From Chloroflexota bacterium (GTDB lineage: Bacteria; Chloroflexota; UBA6077; FW602-bin22), in the NCBI GenBank assembly GCA_004297775.1, contig SCUE01000007.1:186001-250000 (forward strand): a DNA stretch of 64,000 bases, in the 5' to 3' direction. Numbering within the stretch: the stretch's first letter is position 1; every line of letters begins with the position of its first letter. The notes under the pieces are model-generated. The model saw only the letters and a program-made list of their open reading frames with translations. It was not told the origin of the DNA and ran no database searches. Below are positions 34,832 through 42,907 of this stretch, one piece after another. The position numbers and the translations under genes are program-made.

Positions 34832-35785
34832 ATGGTCAAAGTCATAATGTTTCACTCGACGCCAGATCGTTTGGCGGAACTGCGCGCCAAGTTTCCATCG
34901 GTAAATTTCGTCGCGCCGGAGAATCGAGCCGACGGCGCCAAGGACATCGCCAGCGCCGATGTGATCTTCGGCGGCTGCACGAACGAGGAGTTCGAGGCCG
35001 CGGAGAAACTGCGGTGGATCCAGGCAGCGAGCGCCGGCGTCGAGTTCATGTGGAAGATCCCCGCCATCGCCGACTCGAACGTCGTCGTCACGAATGCGCG
35101 CGGCGCGCATGCCGCGACGATCGCCGAGCACCATTTCGCGCTCCTGCTCGGCCTGACCCGCCAGGTCATCGCGCACCACGACCATCAGAAGAAGCACGAA
35201 TGGGTCCGCGCCGGAATGGCCGGCGGCCTCGTCGGCATCAAGGATCTGACCCTGGGTCTGATCGGATTCGGCAATATCGGCCGCGCGATCGCGCGCCGCG
35301 CAACCGGCTTCGAGATGAAGGTGATAGCCGTCGACGCGCAGCCGGTGCCGGCCAGCGAGGGCGTTGCCGAAGTATGGCCGCTCAGTCGCCTGAATGACAT
35401 GTGCAAAGTGGTGGATGTCCTCACGATTTCGGCGCCGATCACGCCGCAGACACGTGGAATGGTCGGCCCTGAGCAGATTGCCCTTCTGAAGAAAGGCTCC
35501 TACGTCATCGCCGTATCGCGCGGTGGCATCGTCAACGAGCCCGCGCTGATCCAGGGATTGAAGTCCGGTCAAATCGCCGGCGCGGGTCTCGACGTGCAGG
35601 AGACCGAGCCGCTGCCAGCCGATTCGCCGCTCTGGGACGCGCCGAACATTCTCATCACGCCGCACGACTCCGGCGCCTCGAACCTCACAACGAACTTGAT
35701 GTGGTCGATCTTCATCGAGAACCTCGGTCACTTCGTCCGAAAAGAGCCGCTGACCAACATGGTCGACAAGAAACTCGGGTACTAA
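34832..35785 (+). CDS. D-2-hydroxyacid dehydrogenase family protein
   Basis: A 317-residue NAD(P)-dependent dehydrogenase. The nucleotide motif is GLIGFGNIGRAIARR. The catalytic Arg is in VIAVSRGGIVNE, the Glu in VQETEPL and the His in ITPHDSG. The N-terminal half includes AASAGVEFMW, as in GhrA-like glyoxylate/hydroxypyruvate reductases. Substrate open. TAGGAG lies upstream of the ATG, 10 bp behind the ABC gene, so the two are probably cotranscribed. Confidence 0.92.
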   Translation: MVKVIMFHSTPDRLAELRAKFPSVNFVAPENRADGAKDIASADVIFGGCTNEEFEAAEKLRWIQAASAGVEFMWKIPAIADSNVVVTNARGAHAATIAEHHFALLLGLTRQVIAHHDHQKKHEWVRAGMAGGLVGIKDLTLGLIGFGNIGRAIARRATGFEMKVIAVDAQPVPASEGVAEVWPLSRLNDMCKVVDVLTISAPITPQTRGMVGPEQIALLKKGSYVIAVSRGGIVNEPALIQGLKSGQIAGAGLDVQETEPLPADSPLWDAPNILITPHDSGASNLTTNLMWSIFIENLGHFVRKEPLTNMVDKKLGY

Positions 35786-35791
35786 CACTTG

Positions 35792-35833
35792 CCGTGACCG
35801 TGAGATCGCGCGTGCGCGATCCCACGGTTACGG
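35792..35833. terminator. 19-bp bidirectional hairpin
   Basis: Two 19-nt arms (35792-35810 and 35815-35833) around a CGTG loop pair at 17 positions. The two odd positions become one G-U wobble and one A-C mismatch in either transcript. It lies between two convergent stops (35785 and 35839). No T-run is present on either side. Confidence 0.65.
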
Positions 35834-35838
35834 CTGCC

Positions 35839-37236
35839 TCAGTGCGGCGGAATCGGCGGCTTCTGGTCCTCTGGGATCAACAAGCGATACGGAGCGCTAC
35901 CGCGACGATCGCGAAACTCCTGCCAGGCCTTGTCGCGCGCGTCTGCGTTCACGAGCAGCTCGAGCGTCGCCCCCGCCATTGTCTTGGCGGCGACCATTCC
36001 ACCCTTCTCGCCAATGCTCGTCCCCGTGCAGGCCGTGATCTGCCAACTGTGGCCGGGACAATCGGCCACGTGGGTGGCGGCGACGAATTGCTCGGTCGGA
36101 ACCTGCCAGCTCACGTCGCCGATGTCGGTGGATCCTCCGGACGTCTTGCCTTCCTCCAGCAAAAGGATTTCATCGTTCAGATCGACCGCTGACCGTCGAT
36201 TCGGGAGCGTCTGTCGAATCTGAGCCGCGAACTGCCGCTCGGCCGCGCCGAATCCGGGCGGACCGGCCCGCCGCAGGGCGCGGTCGAGGATGCCGCCAAT
36301 CACGCGATTCGGAATCAACTCGTGGCAGTCGGTGTCGATCTTCCGTTCGACGAGTGACGTTCGACTCATGCGCGCGGCCGCGTCGGCGATTCCATCGACC
36401 CAGGCAAGGTACTCCTCGACATCCTCGTGCCGATCGGCGCGAATGTAGTACCAGACTGCCGCGTGTGGCGGAACGACGTTCGGCTGCACACCGCCCTCAG
36501 TGATCACGTAATGAATGCGGGCGTCTTCCTTGATGTGCTCGCGCATGTAGTTCACGGCGACGTTCATCAGCTCGACCGCGTCCAGCGCGCTTCGGCCTTC
36601 GTGCGGTGACACCGACGCGTGCGAGGCGACGCCGGCGAATGCGTATCGAACTGACACCATCGCCTTGCTTCGTCCGAGCATGACGCGCGTCTTGTCGCTC
36701 GGGTGCCAGCTGATGGCCGCGGCCAGATCGTTGAAGACCCCGGCACGCGCCATGTACACCTTGCCAACCAGCAATTCCTCAGCCGGGCAGCCGTAGACGC
36801 GAATTCGCCCGGCGATACCGTGCTTCTCCATCGCGCGGCGCGCCGCCACTCCGGCGATGCTGCAGGCGACGCCGTATACCGAGTGACCGCACCCGTGGCC
36901 GTGCGCGCCCGCGGCCAAAGGCTCCTGCGTCGTCTGGACCTTCTGCGACAGGCCAGGCAGCGCGTCGTACTCGGCGAGGATGCCGATCGCCGGTTCCCCC
37001 TCGCCCCATTCGGCAATGAACGCGGTCGGCATGTCCGCGACGCCGCGTGCCACGCGGAAGCCTTGCGCTTCGAGGAATCCAGCCAATCGGTCGCTGGAGC
37101 GAAACTCGAGCAGGCTCGGCTCGGCCCAATGCCAGATCTCGCGATTGAGTGCCTCAAACTCCGCGGCGAGTGCATCAATTGTCACGATCGCATCCGCGGC
37201 GGCGGCATCGACCCGATCAGTCAGCGCGACAGCCAT
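35839..37236 (-). CDS. M20 family amidohydrolase (AbgB-like)
   Basis: A 465-residue dinuclear-zinc amidohydrolase. Metal residues sit in LAEYDALPG, HGHGCGH and CPAEELLVGKVYM. IHYVITEGGVQPNVVPPHA and SGGSTDIGDVSWQVP are typical of the AbgB/p-aminobenzoyl-glutamate hydrolase-like branch. Substrate unknown; likely an N-acylated amino acid or dipeptide. GAGGGGAAGGG precedes the ATG, 12 bp after the aminotransferase stop. It forms an operon with that gene. Confidence 0.9.
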   Translation of the reverse strand: MAVALTDRVDAAAADAIVTIDALAAEFEALNREIWHWAEPSLLEFRSSDRLAGFLEAQGFRVARGVADMPTAFIAEWGEGEPAIGILAEYDALPGLSQKVQTTQEPLAAGAHGHGCGHSVYGVACSIAGVAARRAMEKHGIAGRIRVYGCPAEELLVGKVYMARAGVFNDLAAAISWHPSDKTRVMLGRSKAMVSVRYAFAGVASHASVSPHEGRSALDAVELMNVAVNYMREHIKEDARIHYVITEGGVQPNVVPPHAAVWYYIRADRHEDVEEYLAWVDGIADAAARMSRTSLVERKIDTDCHELIPNRVIGGILDRALRRAGPPGFGAAERQFAAQIRQTLPNRRSAVDLNDEILLLEEGKTSGGSTDIGDVSWQVPTEQFVAATHVADCPGHSWQITACTGTSIGEKGGMVAAKTMAGATLELLVNADARDKAWQEFRDRRGSAPYRLLIPEDQKPPIPPH

Positions 37237-37248
37237 TGGCCCTTCCCC

Positions 37249-38613
37249 TCAGCGCGCGATTGCCGGCTCGGCGACCCCAACCTCGCGTTCGACGACCGAA
37301 ATCGACGCGTCGAGGATATCGAGCATTTCATCCATCTCCGATCGCGTGATTGTCAGCGGCGGACCGACCGCGAGGAACCAGCCGCCCGCGCGGACGAGCA
37401 ACCCCCTCCGGCGCGCTTCGGCTTGAACCCGCTGACCGAAGGTCACCGAATCAGGGAAACGCGCGCGGGTGCTCCGATCGGTCACGAATTCGAAGCCCAG
37501 GAACATCCCTTCACCACGAACATCGCCGATCGATGGGTGTCGCTCGGCCATCGATCGCATGCGCTCTTTCGCGTATTGCCCGACGGCGGCGCCATTCTCC
37601 AGCACGCCGCAGGACAAGAGGACGTCGATCGCGGCCAATCCAGCCGCGCACGCGACCGGATTTCCGGCGAAGGTGTGCCCGGCCTGGAACTGGGCGCCCG
37701 GGTCGCCCCAGAACGCGTCGGCAACGCGTTCGGATAGCACGACCGCCGACAGTGGCGCGTACCCGCCGCTCACACCTTTGCCAACGCAGAACAGATCGGG
37801 GAGAACCCCCGAATGCTCTCGGCAGAAGAGCTTTCCGGTCCGGCCGAAGCCAGTGATGATCTCGTCGAAAATCAGCAAGACATCGAACGTGTCGGCGATT
37901 CGGCGCAGCGCGGCCAGATAGCCAGGCGGAGGCACGATGATCCCGGCCGACATCATGATCGGCTCGACGATAATGGCCGCGACGGTCGACGGCCCTTCGA
38001 GCGCGATCGTCTCATCGACCAGACGCGCGTAGGCGACGCCGATCTCGTCGAGTGTCGTTCCTCCCGCGATCGGCCGGTAGGGGTCCGGCGTGTGGACGCG
38101 AACAAACCCGGCCGCGAACGGCTCGAAGGCCGCTCGCAAGTGCGGCCACCCGGTCGCGGCCAGCGCGTGTCCGGTCGCGCCGTGATATCCCCGATAGTGC
38201 GACACGATCTTGTACTTGCCGGGATTGCCGGTCTGGCGGTGGTATTGACGCGCCATCTTGATCGCGGCCTCAGTTGCCTCGGAGCCCCCTGAGTGAAACT
38301 TCACCTGGCTGAATGACGGCGGGGAGATCGCGACCAGACGTTCGGCCAGCTCGATCTCGGGTGGGCTCATTGCCATCTGCGGCGCGAACGCGATTTTCCC
38401 CAGTTGGGCCGACACCGCGTCGATGATCTCGCGTCGACCGTGCCCCATGTTGACGACGAAAATGCCGGACAGGCCGTCGATGTAGGCCGTGCCGTCGGTA
38501 TCCCAGACCCGGACGCCGTCGCCACGCTCGATGACGAGGGGATCCCGCTCGAAATCGCGCATTTGAACGAAGTCCAGCATCGACCGACGCACGGACGGAC
38601 GCGGGTCTACCAC
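37249..38613 (-). CDS. Class III PLP-dependent aminotransferase
   Basis: A 454-residue aminotransferase of the omega-amino acid/adenosylmethionine-8-amino-7-oxononanoate type. The PLP Lys is in CVGKGVSGGYAPLSAVV, the Asp in LLIFDEIITGFGRTGK, and the PLP phosphate loop in HSGGSEATEAAIK. GHTFAGNPVACAA is also conserved. The frame is open to 38658, but GTG 38613 has AGGAGG 5 nt upstream and a TATTCT at 38641-38636, so it is preferred. It is the first gene of a pair with an M20 amidohydrolase, which suggests degradation of an N-acyl or amino compound. Confidence 0.9.
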   Translation of the reverse strand: MVDPRPSVRRSMLDFVQMRDFERDPLVIERGDGVRVWDTDGTAYIDGLSGIFVVNMGHGRREIIDAVSAQLGKIAFAPQMAMSPPEIELAERLVAISPPSFSQVKFHSGGSEATEAAIKMARQYHRQTGNPGKYKIVSHYRGYHGATGHALAATGWPHLRAAFEPFAAGFVRVHTPDPYRPIAGGTTLDEIGVAYARLVDETIALEGPSTVAAIIVEPIMMSAGIIVPPPGYLAALRRIADTFDVLLIFDEIITGFGRTGKLFCREHSGVLPDLFCVGKGVSGGYAPLSAVVLSERVADAFWGDPGAQFQAGHTFAGNPVACAAGLAAIDVLLSCGVLENGAAVGQYAKERMRSMAERHPSIGDVRGEGMFLGFEFVTDRSTRARFPDSVTFGQRVQAEARRRGLLVRAGGWFLAVGPPLTITRSEMDEMLDILDASISVVEREVGVAEPAIAR

Positions 38614-38678
38614 TCGGGCCTCCTGCGCGTGCGCCAGAATAGCACGTGCCGGAGTCACCCTCGGGGCGAAACCACGAT

Positions 38679-39431
38679 TCAGGCACGCGGGGCACGCGCC
38701 CGCATTACGATGCCCGCGGCGATCACCGCGGCGGTGACGCCACCTTCAAGAACCAGCGTGACGACGGACAAGCCGCTTATGCCCGGAAGCCAGGCCAGCC
38801 ACGACACCGCCGCGACCTTCGCGTGGACGCCACCGTCGCCGATCAAACCGGCCAGGGCGCTTTCGACAATTGGATCTTGACCGATCATCTCGCCGGCAAC
38901 CTTCGCCAACACGGCCGCGCCGAGGAATATGAGCGCCGGAACGCGGTCAAGTGCCCAGGCAACGAATCCGCTGCCGAACGTAATCAACGGCATCGACAAC
39001 GCAAGGCCGAACAAAAGGAGTGTCACATCGCCGTGCGCCGCGCCGCCGACGGCCAGGATGTTGTCGAGGCTCATCACGACGTCGGCCATGACGATCGTGC
39101 GGATCGCCTCGACCCGCGAGGACGCCGCGCGAACGTCACCGCGCGCCTGCGCTTGAATTGGTCGCACGAGCTTGTAAGCGATCCAGATCAGCATCAGGCC
39201 ACCGCCGACCTGCAACAACGGAATGCCCAGCAGGACAGCGATGAGCGCCGTAAACAGGACCCGGAGCCCAATGGCGCCGATCACGCCCCACAGAATCGCC
39301 TGTCTGCGATCTCGACCGGCCAGTCGGCTGGCCGCCATCCCGATGACGACCGCGTTATCGCCGCTCAGGACGAGGTCGATGACGATGATGTTGACGACCT
39401 GGCCGAGCAAGTCGGCGTCGAATACGGGCAC
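38679..39431 (-). CDS. TerC/YjbE-family membrane protein (Mn2+ export type)
   Basis: A 250-residue membrane protein with seven or more hydrophobic segments and the two paired acidic motifs of the family, LVLSGDNAVVIGMAA (about 19-33) and VVMSLDNILAVGG. TerC proteins behind the yybP-ykoY riboswitch export or handle Mn2+, and tellurite resistance is incidental. The GTG start has AAAGGA 6 nt upstream, partly within a predicted sequestering hairpin. A strong riboswitch and promoter lie upstream. Export of manganese is inferred from the switch. Confidence 0.92.
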   Translation of the reverse strand: MPVFDADLLGQVVNIIVIDLVLSGDNAVVIGMAASRLAGRDRRQAILWGVIGAIGLRVLFTALIAVLLGIPLLQVGGGLMLIWIAYKLVRPIQAQARGDVRAASSRVEAIRTIVMADVVMSLDNILAVGGAAHGDVTLLLFGLALSMPLITFGSGFVAWALDRVPALIFLGAAVLAKVAGEMIGQDPIVESALAGLIGDGGVHAKVAAVSWLAWLPGISGLSVVTLVLEGGVTAAVIAAGIVMRARAPRA

Positions 39432-39441
39432 GAGCGGTCCT

Positions 39442-39468
39442 TTCGTCCGGGTACGTGTTCTGGACGAA
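39442..39468 (-). promoter_or_regulatory. Ribosome-binding-site sequestering hairpin of the Mn riboswitch
   Basis: TTCGTCC (39468-39462) and GGACGAA (39448-39442) form a perfect 7-bp stem just before and partly into the AAAGGA site (39443-39438) of the TerC gene. The left arm shares TTCG with P1 of the riboswitch (CCTTCG, 39470-39465), so the two structures exclude each other. Confidence 0.6.
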
Positions 39469-39560
39469 GGTCTCGCTCTGGAGGACGCGGCCGGGCCCGG
39501 GTGGACCGTCTTGACGACCGCGTCCGGACGACTCACGCCGCCCGGCTACTCCCCTTCGGC
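39462..39560 (-). promoter_or_regulatory. yybP-ykoY manganese riboswitch
   Basis: The minus-strand transcript contains the family's conserved blocks in order: GAAGGGGAGTAGC at the 5' end, CGGTCGTCAAGACGG in the middle and GCGAGACCTTCG at the 3' end. P1 pairs CGAAGG (39558-39553) with CCTTCG (39470-39465). It lies between a good promoter and a TerC gene, the classical setting. Mn2+ should stabilise P1 and free the ribosome binding site (known for the class; the direction here is inferred). Confidence 0.93.
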
Positions 39561-39564
39561 AGCA

Positions 39565-39593
39565 ATCCTAGTGAGAAACGCGCGGCGCGACAA
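39565..39593 (-). promoter_or_regulatory. Promoter of the riboswitch-TerC transcript
   Basis: TTGTCG (39593-39588) and TAGGAT (39570-39565) are exactly 17 nt apart on the minus strand. Transcription would begin about 5 nt before the conserved riboswitch start. The -35 overlaps the T-tract of the upstream gene's terminator. Confidence 0.7.
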
Positions 39594-39615
39594 AAGCGGG
39601 CAACCCTTAGCCCGC
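39592..39615 (-). terminator. Intrinsic terminator of the Ldh2 gene
   Basis: GCGGGC-TAAGGGTT-GCCCGC (39615-39596) followed by TTTT (39595-39592). The stem begins in the last codons and includes the stop. It is the cleanest textbook terminator in the window. Confidence 0.7.
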
Positions 39616-40644
39616 GATCGTCTCGATGTCGAGCCCGAGCGTCGCGGACGTCTCGCCGAGCGCCTGCCAGGTCGCCTCGGGCACGGGAACCCCCTCGGCG
39701 CCACGCTTGGCGCGCGCGCGATTCTCCGGATCACCGGGAATGAGGATTTCGTTGAAGCCCTCAGCCGGCTCAACTGCCTTGATGCGGTCGATCACCTCGT
39801 CGGTGGCGGCCTCGTACTCGTCCCGTGGGGCGAACATCGCCGGATCGAACGCGATGAAGAGCGTCCCGCCCCAACGGCCTGGTCCACGCCAGCGATAGGA
39901 GGGCGAAACGATGTTGCCGAGGAGCTCCGCGCAGACAGACAAGGCATACCCCTTGTGGGCGCCGAACGGAAGCATCACGCCACCGTCGCGCAAATCCTTG
40001 GGATCGCGACTCGGACGACCGTTCTTGTCGAGAATCGCGCCGTCCGGCAGCATCTCGCCCTTGGCGGCTGCGACTGCGACCTTGTTGCCGGCGATGAGCG
40101 TGGTGGCAAAGTCGAGCAACACGCGATCGCGCTTCCCAGCCGGGATGCCAAACGCGAACGGATTTGTGCCGAGGACGCCCCGGCGGCCGCCGTACGGAGC
40201 GGTCGACCCCGTCTTGTTCGCTGAGCCAAGGGTGCCAATGAGCGCGATTCCCTCGGCCGCGGCGCGCTCGGCGTATTCGCCAAGGCGGCCGACGTGATTG
40301 CACTCGACCATCGCGACCACCGCGACCTTCATCTCGCGCGCCTTGCGAACGGCGACACGTGTGGCGTAGGCGGCTGTATGCTGGCCCCAGCCCCATCGAC
40401 CGGCCACGAGGGCAGTGGTCGGCGTCTCCTCGACGACCTCGGCGCGAGCCCCCGCCACGACGTGTCCTTCCCCGGCAAACCGAACGTAGCTCGGCATCAA
40501 CTGGACGCCGTGGGAATCGTGGCCGGCGAGATTGCTTTGGATCAGGATATCGACCGTTTCGGTGGCAACATCCTCGGGTGTCCCGACGGCCCGGAATATC
40601 GCGAGCGCGATGGAGCGCAGTCGGCTGGCCGGAATCATCAGCAT
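39607..40644 (-). CDS. Malate/L-lactate (Ldh2) family dehydrogenase
   Basis: A 345-residue Ldh2-family oxidoreductase, paralogous to the one at 25137. LAGHDSHGVQLMPSYVR carries the conserved His, MVECNHVGRLGEYAERA the second His, and YGGRRGVLGTNPFAFGIP with MLPFGAHKGYALSVCAELL the NAD(P) loops. Substrate may be ureidoglycolate, malate or another 2-hydroxyacid. GGAGGA lies about 9 nt upstream of the ATG. It is divergent from the NTP_transf_5 operon and ends at a clear terminator. Confidence 0.9.
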   Translation of the reverse strand: MLMIPASRLRSIALAIFRAVGTPEDVATETVDILIQSNLAGHDSHGVQLMPSYVRFAGEGHVVAGARAEVVEETPTTALVAGRWGWGQHTAAYATRVAVRKAREMKVAVVAMVECNHVGRLGEYAERAAAEGIALIGTLGSANKTGSTAPYGGRRGVLGTNPFAFGIPAGKRDRVLLDFATTLIAGNKVAVAAAKGEMLPDGAILDKNGRPSRDPKDLRDGGVMLPFGAHKGYALSVCAELLGNIVSPSYRWRGPGRWGGTLFIAFDPAMFAPRDEYEAATDEVIDRIKAVEPAEGFNEILIPGDPENRARAKRGAEGVPVPEATWQALGETSATLGLDIETIAG

Positions 40645-40706
40645 CGTTGGCAGTCCTCCTCGACGGCAGGCTACCAGATGTCGAGGGTGGCCCCGAGCGG
40701 CGCTGC

Positions 40707-40712
40707 TATTAT
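40707..40712 (+). promoter_or_regulatory. -10 box of the leaderless promoter of the peptide-modification operon
   Basis: TATTAT ends 8 nt before the ATG at 40721. It is the only promoter-like signal before six closely packed genes, so the whole set is probably one transcript. Confidence 0.6.
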
Positions 40713-40720
40713 GGCTCACG

Positions 40721-41776
40721 ATGGGCCGGCGGCTTTCGGCTGGACTCGACCATCTCGCCACCTATGTGTCGCGGTTTCCGGATCGAGCGACCTGGGACGC
40801 GCTTCGATCGCTTGGCCCAACCCTGATCGATCAGCCGTCCGCGCTCGATACGCTGGACCCGCCGGCAGACGTGATCGCGGCCTGGTACACCGACGCCCGC
40901 CAGGTGCGCGCCCACCACGTCGTCCAGGCCGACGCCTTCGCCGAATTGGAGCGCGCCTGGTGGCGATCCGGCGTGGCCGTTCTCATCTTCAAAGGCTTCG
41001 ATACCGCCACGCGGTTCTACCCGGACCCATCGCGACGAGCGATGGACGACATCGACATCCTGGTCCGGCCGGCCGATGTCGCGGCGGCCGCCTCGGTCGC
41101 GATCGAGCGCGGCTTCACGCGCCTCATTCGTGAGCCAGGTCGGCTGGGTCCGGTCGACGATGACGTCCATGCCGAGTGGACGCTGCGCCGCGCCTTCGGA
41201 CGGTTCTCGATCGAAATCGACTGCCATTGGCGCCCGATCGCCGATCATCGTCTGGCAATCCTGTTGCCAGGAATCGAGGAGATCGACCTCTGGGACGGCG
41301 CGGCGCCAATCGCGCCGGAGGGAGCGCTGCGTCCGTCAGCGCCGCGCGCGGCGTTGCATTGCGCGATCAGCCAGATCGTCGGGCACCCCTGGTCGCATCC
41401 GCTCGGGTATCTGGATCTCTATCTGCTCGGCGATGACGAGACGTGGCCCACGACCCTGACGCTGGCCCGCCGAGCCGGACTTCTGAGTTCGCTCGCGCTC
41501 GCGGCGCGATTCGCTCGAGCGTTGTACGGCGCGCCAGGCCCGCCATCGATCGACGCCCCTTGGGCCGTCCGGACCATGGTCGGCGACGATTGGCTGGGCC
41601 GGAACGCCTGGCGCCGTCAGATGTTCGCCCGGGACGTGCTCCTCATCGCTCTCAGCCGGCCGCGCCGCTTGGCGACGCTCATCCGGTCCGAAAGCGCGCG
41701 GCTGGCCAGGCGGCGAAATCCGGGTGGGGATTCGCGAGACCGCGCTTCGGCGACAGCCGCGCTCGGTCCATCCTAA
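40721..41776 (+). CDS. NTP_transf_5-type nucleotidyltransferase
   Basis: A 351-residue cytoplasmic protein. LIFKGFDTATRFY followed by RRAMDDIDILVRP (about residues 88-117) is the KG...R...DiDlLv core of the NTP_transf_5 family of nucleotidyltransferases. VHAEWTLRRAFGRFSIEIDCHW is the usual second block. The last 40 residues are basic and Arg-rich. Members are often found beside HprK-like kinases in lasso and other RiPP clusters, with unproven role. First gene of the operon; leaderless ATG. Confidence 0.82.
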   Translation: MGRRLSAGLDHLATYVSRFPDRATWDALRSLGPTLIDQPSALDTLDPPADVIAAWYTDARQVRAHHVVQADAFAELERAWWRSGVAVLIFKGFDTATRFYPDPSRRAMDDIDILVRPADVAAAASVAIERGFTRLIREPGRLGPVDDDVHAEWTLRRAFGRFSIEIDCHWRPIADHRLAILLPGIEEIDLWDGAAPIAPEGALRPSAPRAALHCAISQIVGHPWSHPLGYLDLYLLGDDETWPTTLTLARRAGLLSSLALAARFARALYGAPGPPSIDAPWAVRTMVGDDWLGRNAWRRQMFARDVLLIALSRPRRLATLIRSESARLARRRNPGGDSRDRASATAALGPS

Positions 41777-41778
41777 TC

Positions 41779-42669
41779 TTGGAGGATCGGCGGAACGCCC
41801 GACTGGACGCGCTTGCCGGACACGCGGCGTACTCGTCTGGCGTCACTGGCGCGATCGTCGGCGTCGCGGGCCTGACGATTCGAGTCGCGGCGGCGGCGAT
41901 TGAGGATGCCGATCTGATCGCTAGAATCGCGGCACGGCATCGCGTCGAGGTCGAGGGCCACTCCGCCGACATCCGCTTCGTGGTCGATCGCACGCCAGGC
42001 CTCTGGCGCGACGAATCGGCCGAGCCGCGCGTGTCGGTCCACGGCTCGGATGCGGTCGTCGAGCACCGGGATTTCGCGGCCCGGATCCCTCGCGAGGGAG
42101 TCGGCACTGTCGCCATCGGCGCGAGGCGGATGCTATCGGTCGAAAACCTCGTGCGCGTGGTGGTCGCGCTGCGATTGGTCCGCGCCGGCGGGCTGCTGCT
42201 CCACGCCGCGGGGGCAATCGTCCAGGGCGGCGCGGTCGTACTGTTCGGTCCATCCGGAAGCGGCAAGACAACCATGGCGGGACTGGCGCGCGGTTTCCCC
42301 GTTCTTGGCGACGACATCGTGGCGACACGACGACACGGTGATGATTGGTGGGCCTATTCGACCCCGTTTGGCGGCATCGCCGGTCGCCGCCGCCGGTCGC
42401 GAAGCGCTCGAATCGTCGCGCTCAACCGCCTATCGCACGGCCAATCGTTCCAGTTCTGTGACCTTTCGCTGGCGAATGCGACCGCGGCGCTCGTACGATC
42501 GACAATACTTCCGGTGGCATGGGAGAGCGATCGACAACGGGCCCTCGATCTTTGCGGCGATCTCGCCCGCGCATTCTCCCCGGGCGACTTCCACACGCCG
42601 ATCGATCGCCGCGCGTGGAAGTGGCTGTGTGACCGATCCGTCGAGTCGCGACGCATCGCCATCTCGTGA
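41779..42669 (+). CDS. HprK-like P-loop kinase-type protein
   Basis: About 296 residues. The C-terminal half resembles HPr kinase/phosphorylase: LLLHAAGAIVQGGAVVLFGP, Walker A GPSGSGKTT (residues 157-165) and VLGDDIVATRR. The N-terminal half is unlike HprK. In lasso clusters such proteins phosphorylate the precursor peptide. No ATG or GTG is available at a sensible place. The TTG at 41779, 2 nt after the preceding TAA, is chosen, so the exact start is uncertain. It overlaps the PqqD-like gene by 41 bp. Confidence 0.75.
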   Translation: MEDRRNARLDALAGHAAYSSGVTGAIVGVAGLTIRVAAAAIEDADLIARIAARHRVEVEGHSADIRFVVDRTPGLWRDESAEPRVSVHGSDAVVEHRDFAARIPREGVGTVAIGARRMLSVENLVRVVVALRLVRAGGLLLHAAGAIVQGGAVVLFGPSGSGKTTMAGLARGFPVLGDDIVATRRHGDDWWAYSTPFGGIAGRRRRSRSARIVALNRLSHGQSFQFCDLSLANATAALVRSTILPVAWESDRQRALDLCGDLARAFSPGDFHTPIDRRAWKWLCDRSVESRRIAIS

Positions 42670-42907
42670 CGCGTCCGTCGCGTGGCGCGTGATTGGTGAC
42701 GAGGCGATCCTGGTGTCATCTCGGACCGGCAAGGTCCACACGTTGAACGCGGTCGGCGCCCGACTCTGGCAGTTGATCGACGGCTCGCATTCCGTCGAGG
42801 TGCTAACAGCGATCATCGGCGATGAGTTCGACGTGAGCACTGAGAACGTGGCGGCTGACTGCGCGGCATTCTTGACCGAGCTACGCGAACGTGGGCTCGT
42901 GACGTGA
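42629..42907 (+). CDS. PqqD-like RiPP recognition element protein
   Basis: A 92-residue winged-helix protein with the PqqD pattern: DEAILVSSRTGKVHTLNAVG, ARLWQLIDGSHSVEVLTAII and FLTELRERGLV. PqqD proteins bind a leader peptide and hand it to a radical SAM enzyme. The GTG at 42629 is inside the HprK-like gene; the in-frame GTG at 42689 would start right at the domain and is the alternative. Its stop overlaps the radical SAM start (GTGA). Confidence 0.87.
   Translation: MTDPSSRDASPSRDASVAWRVIGDEAILVSSRTGKVHTLNAVGARLWQLIDGSHSVEVLTAIIGDEFDVSTENVAADCAAFLTELRERGLVT

Noticed and set aside
38646-39743. 365-codon open frame opposite the TerC gene and riboswitch
   Set aside because: Composition is Arg/Asp/His-rich antisense shadow; the opposite strand has clear membrane protein and riboswitch signals.
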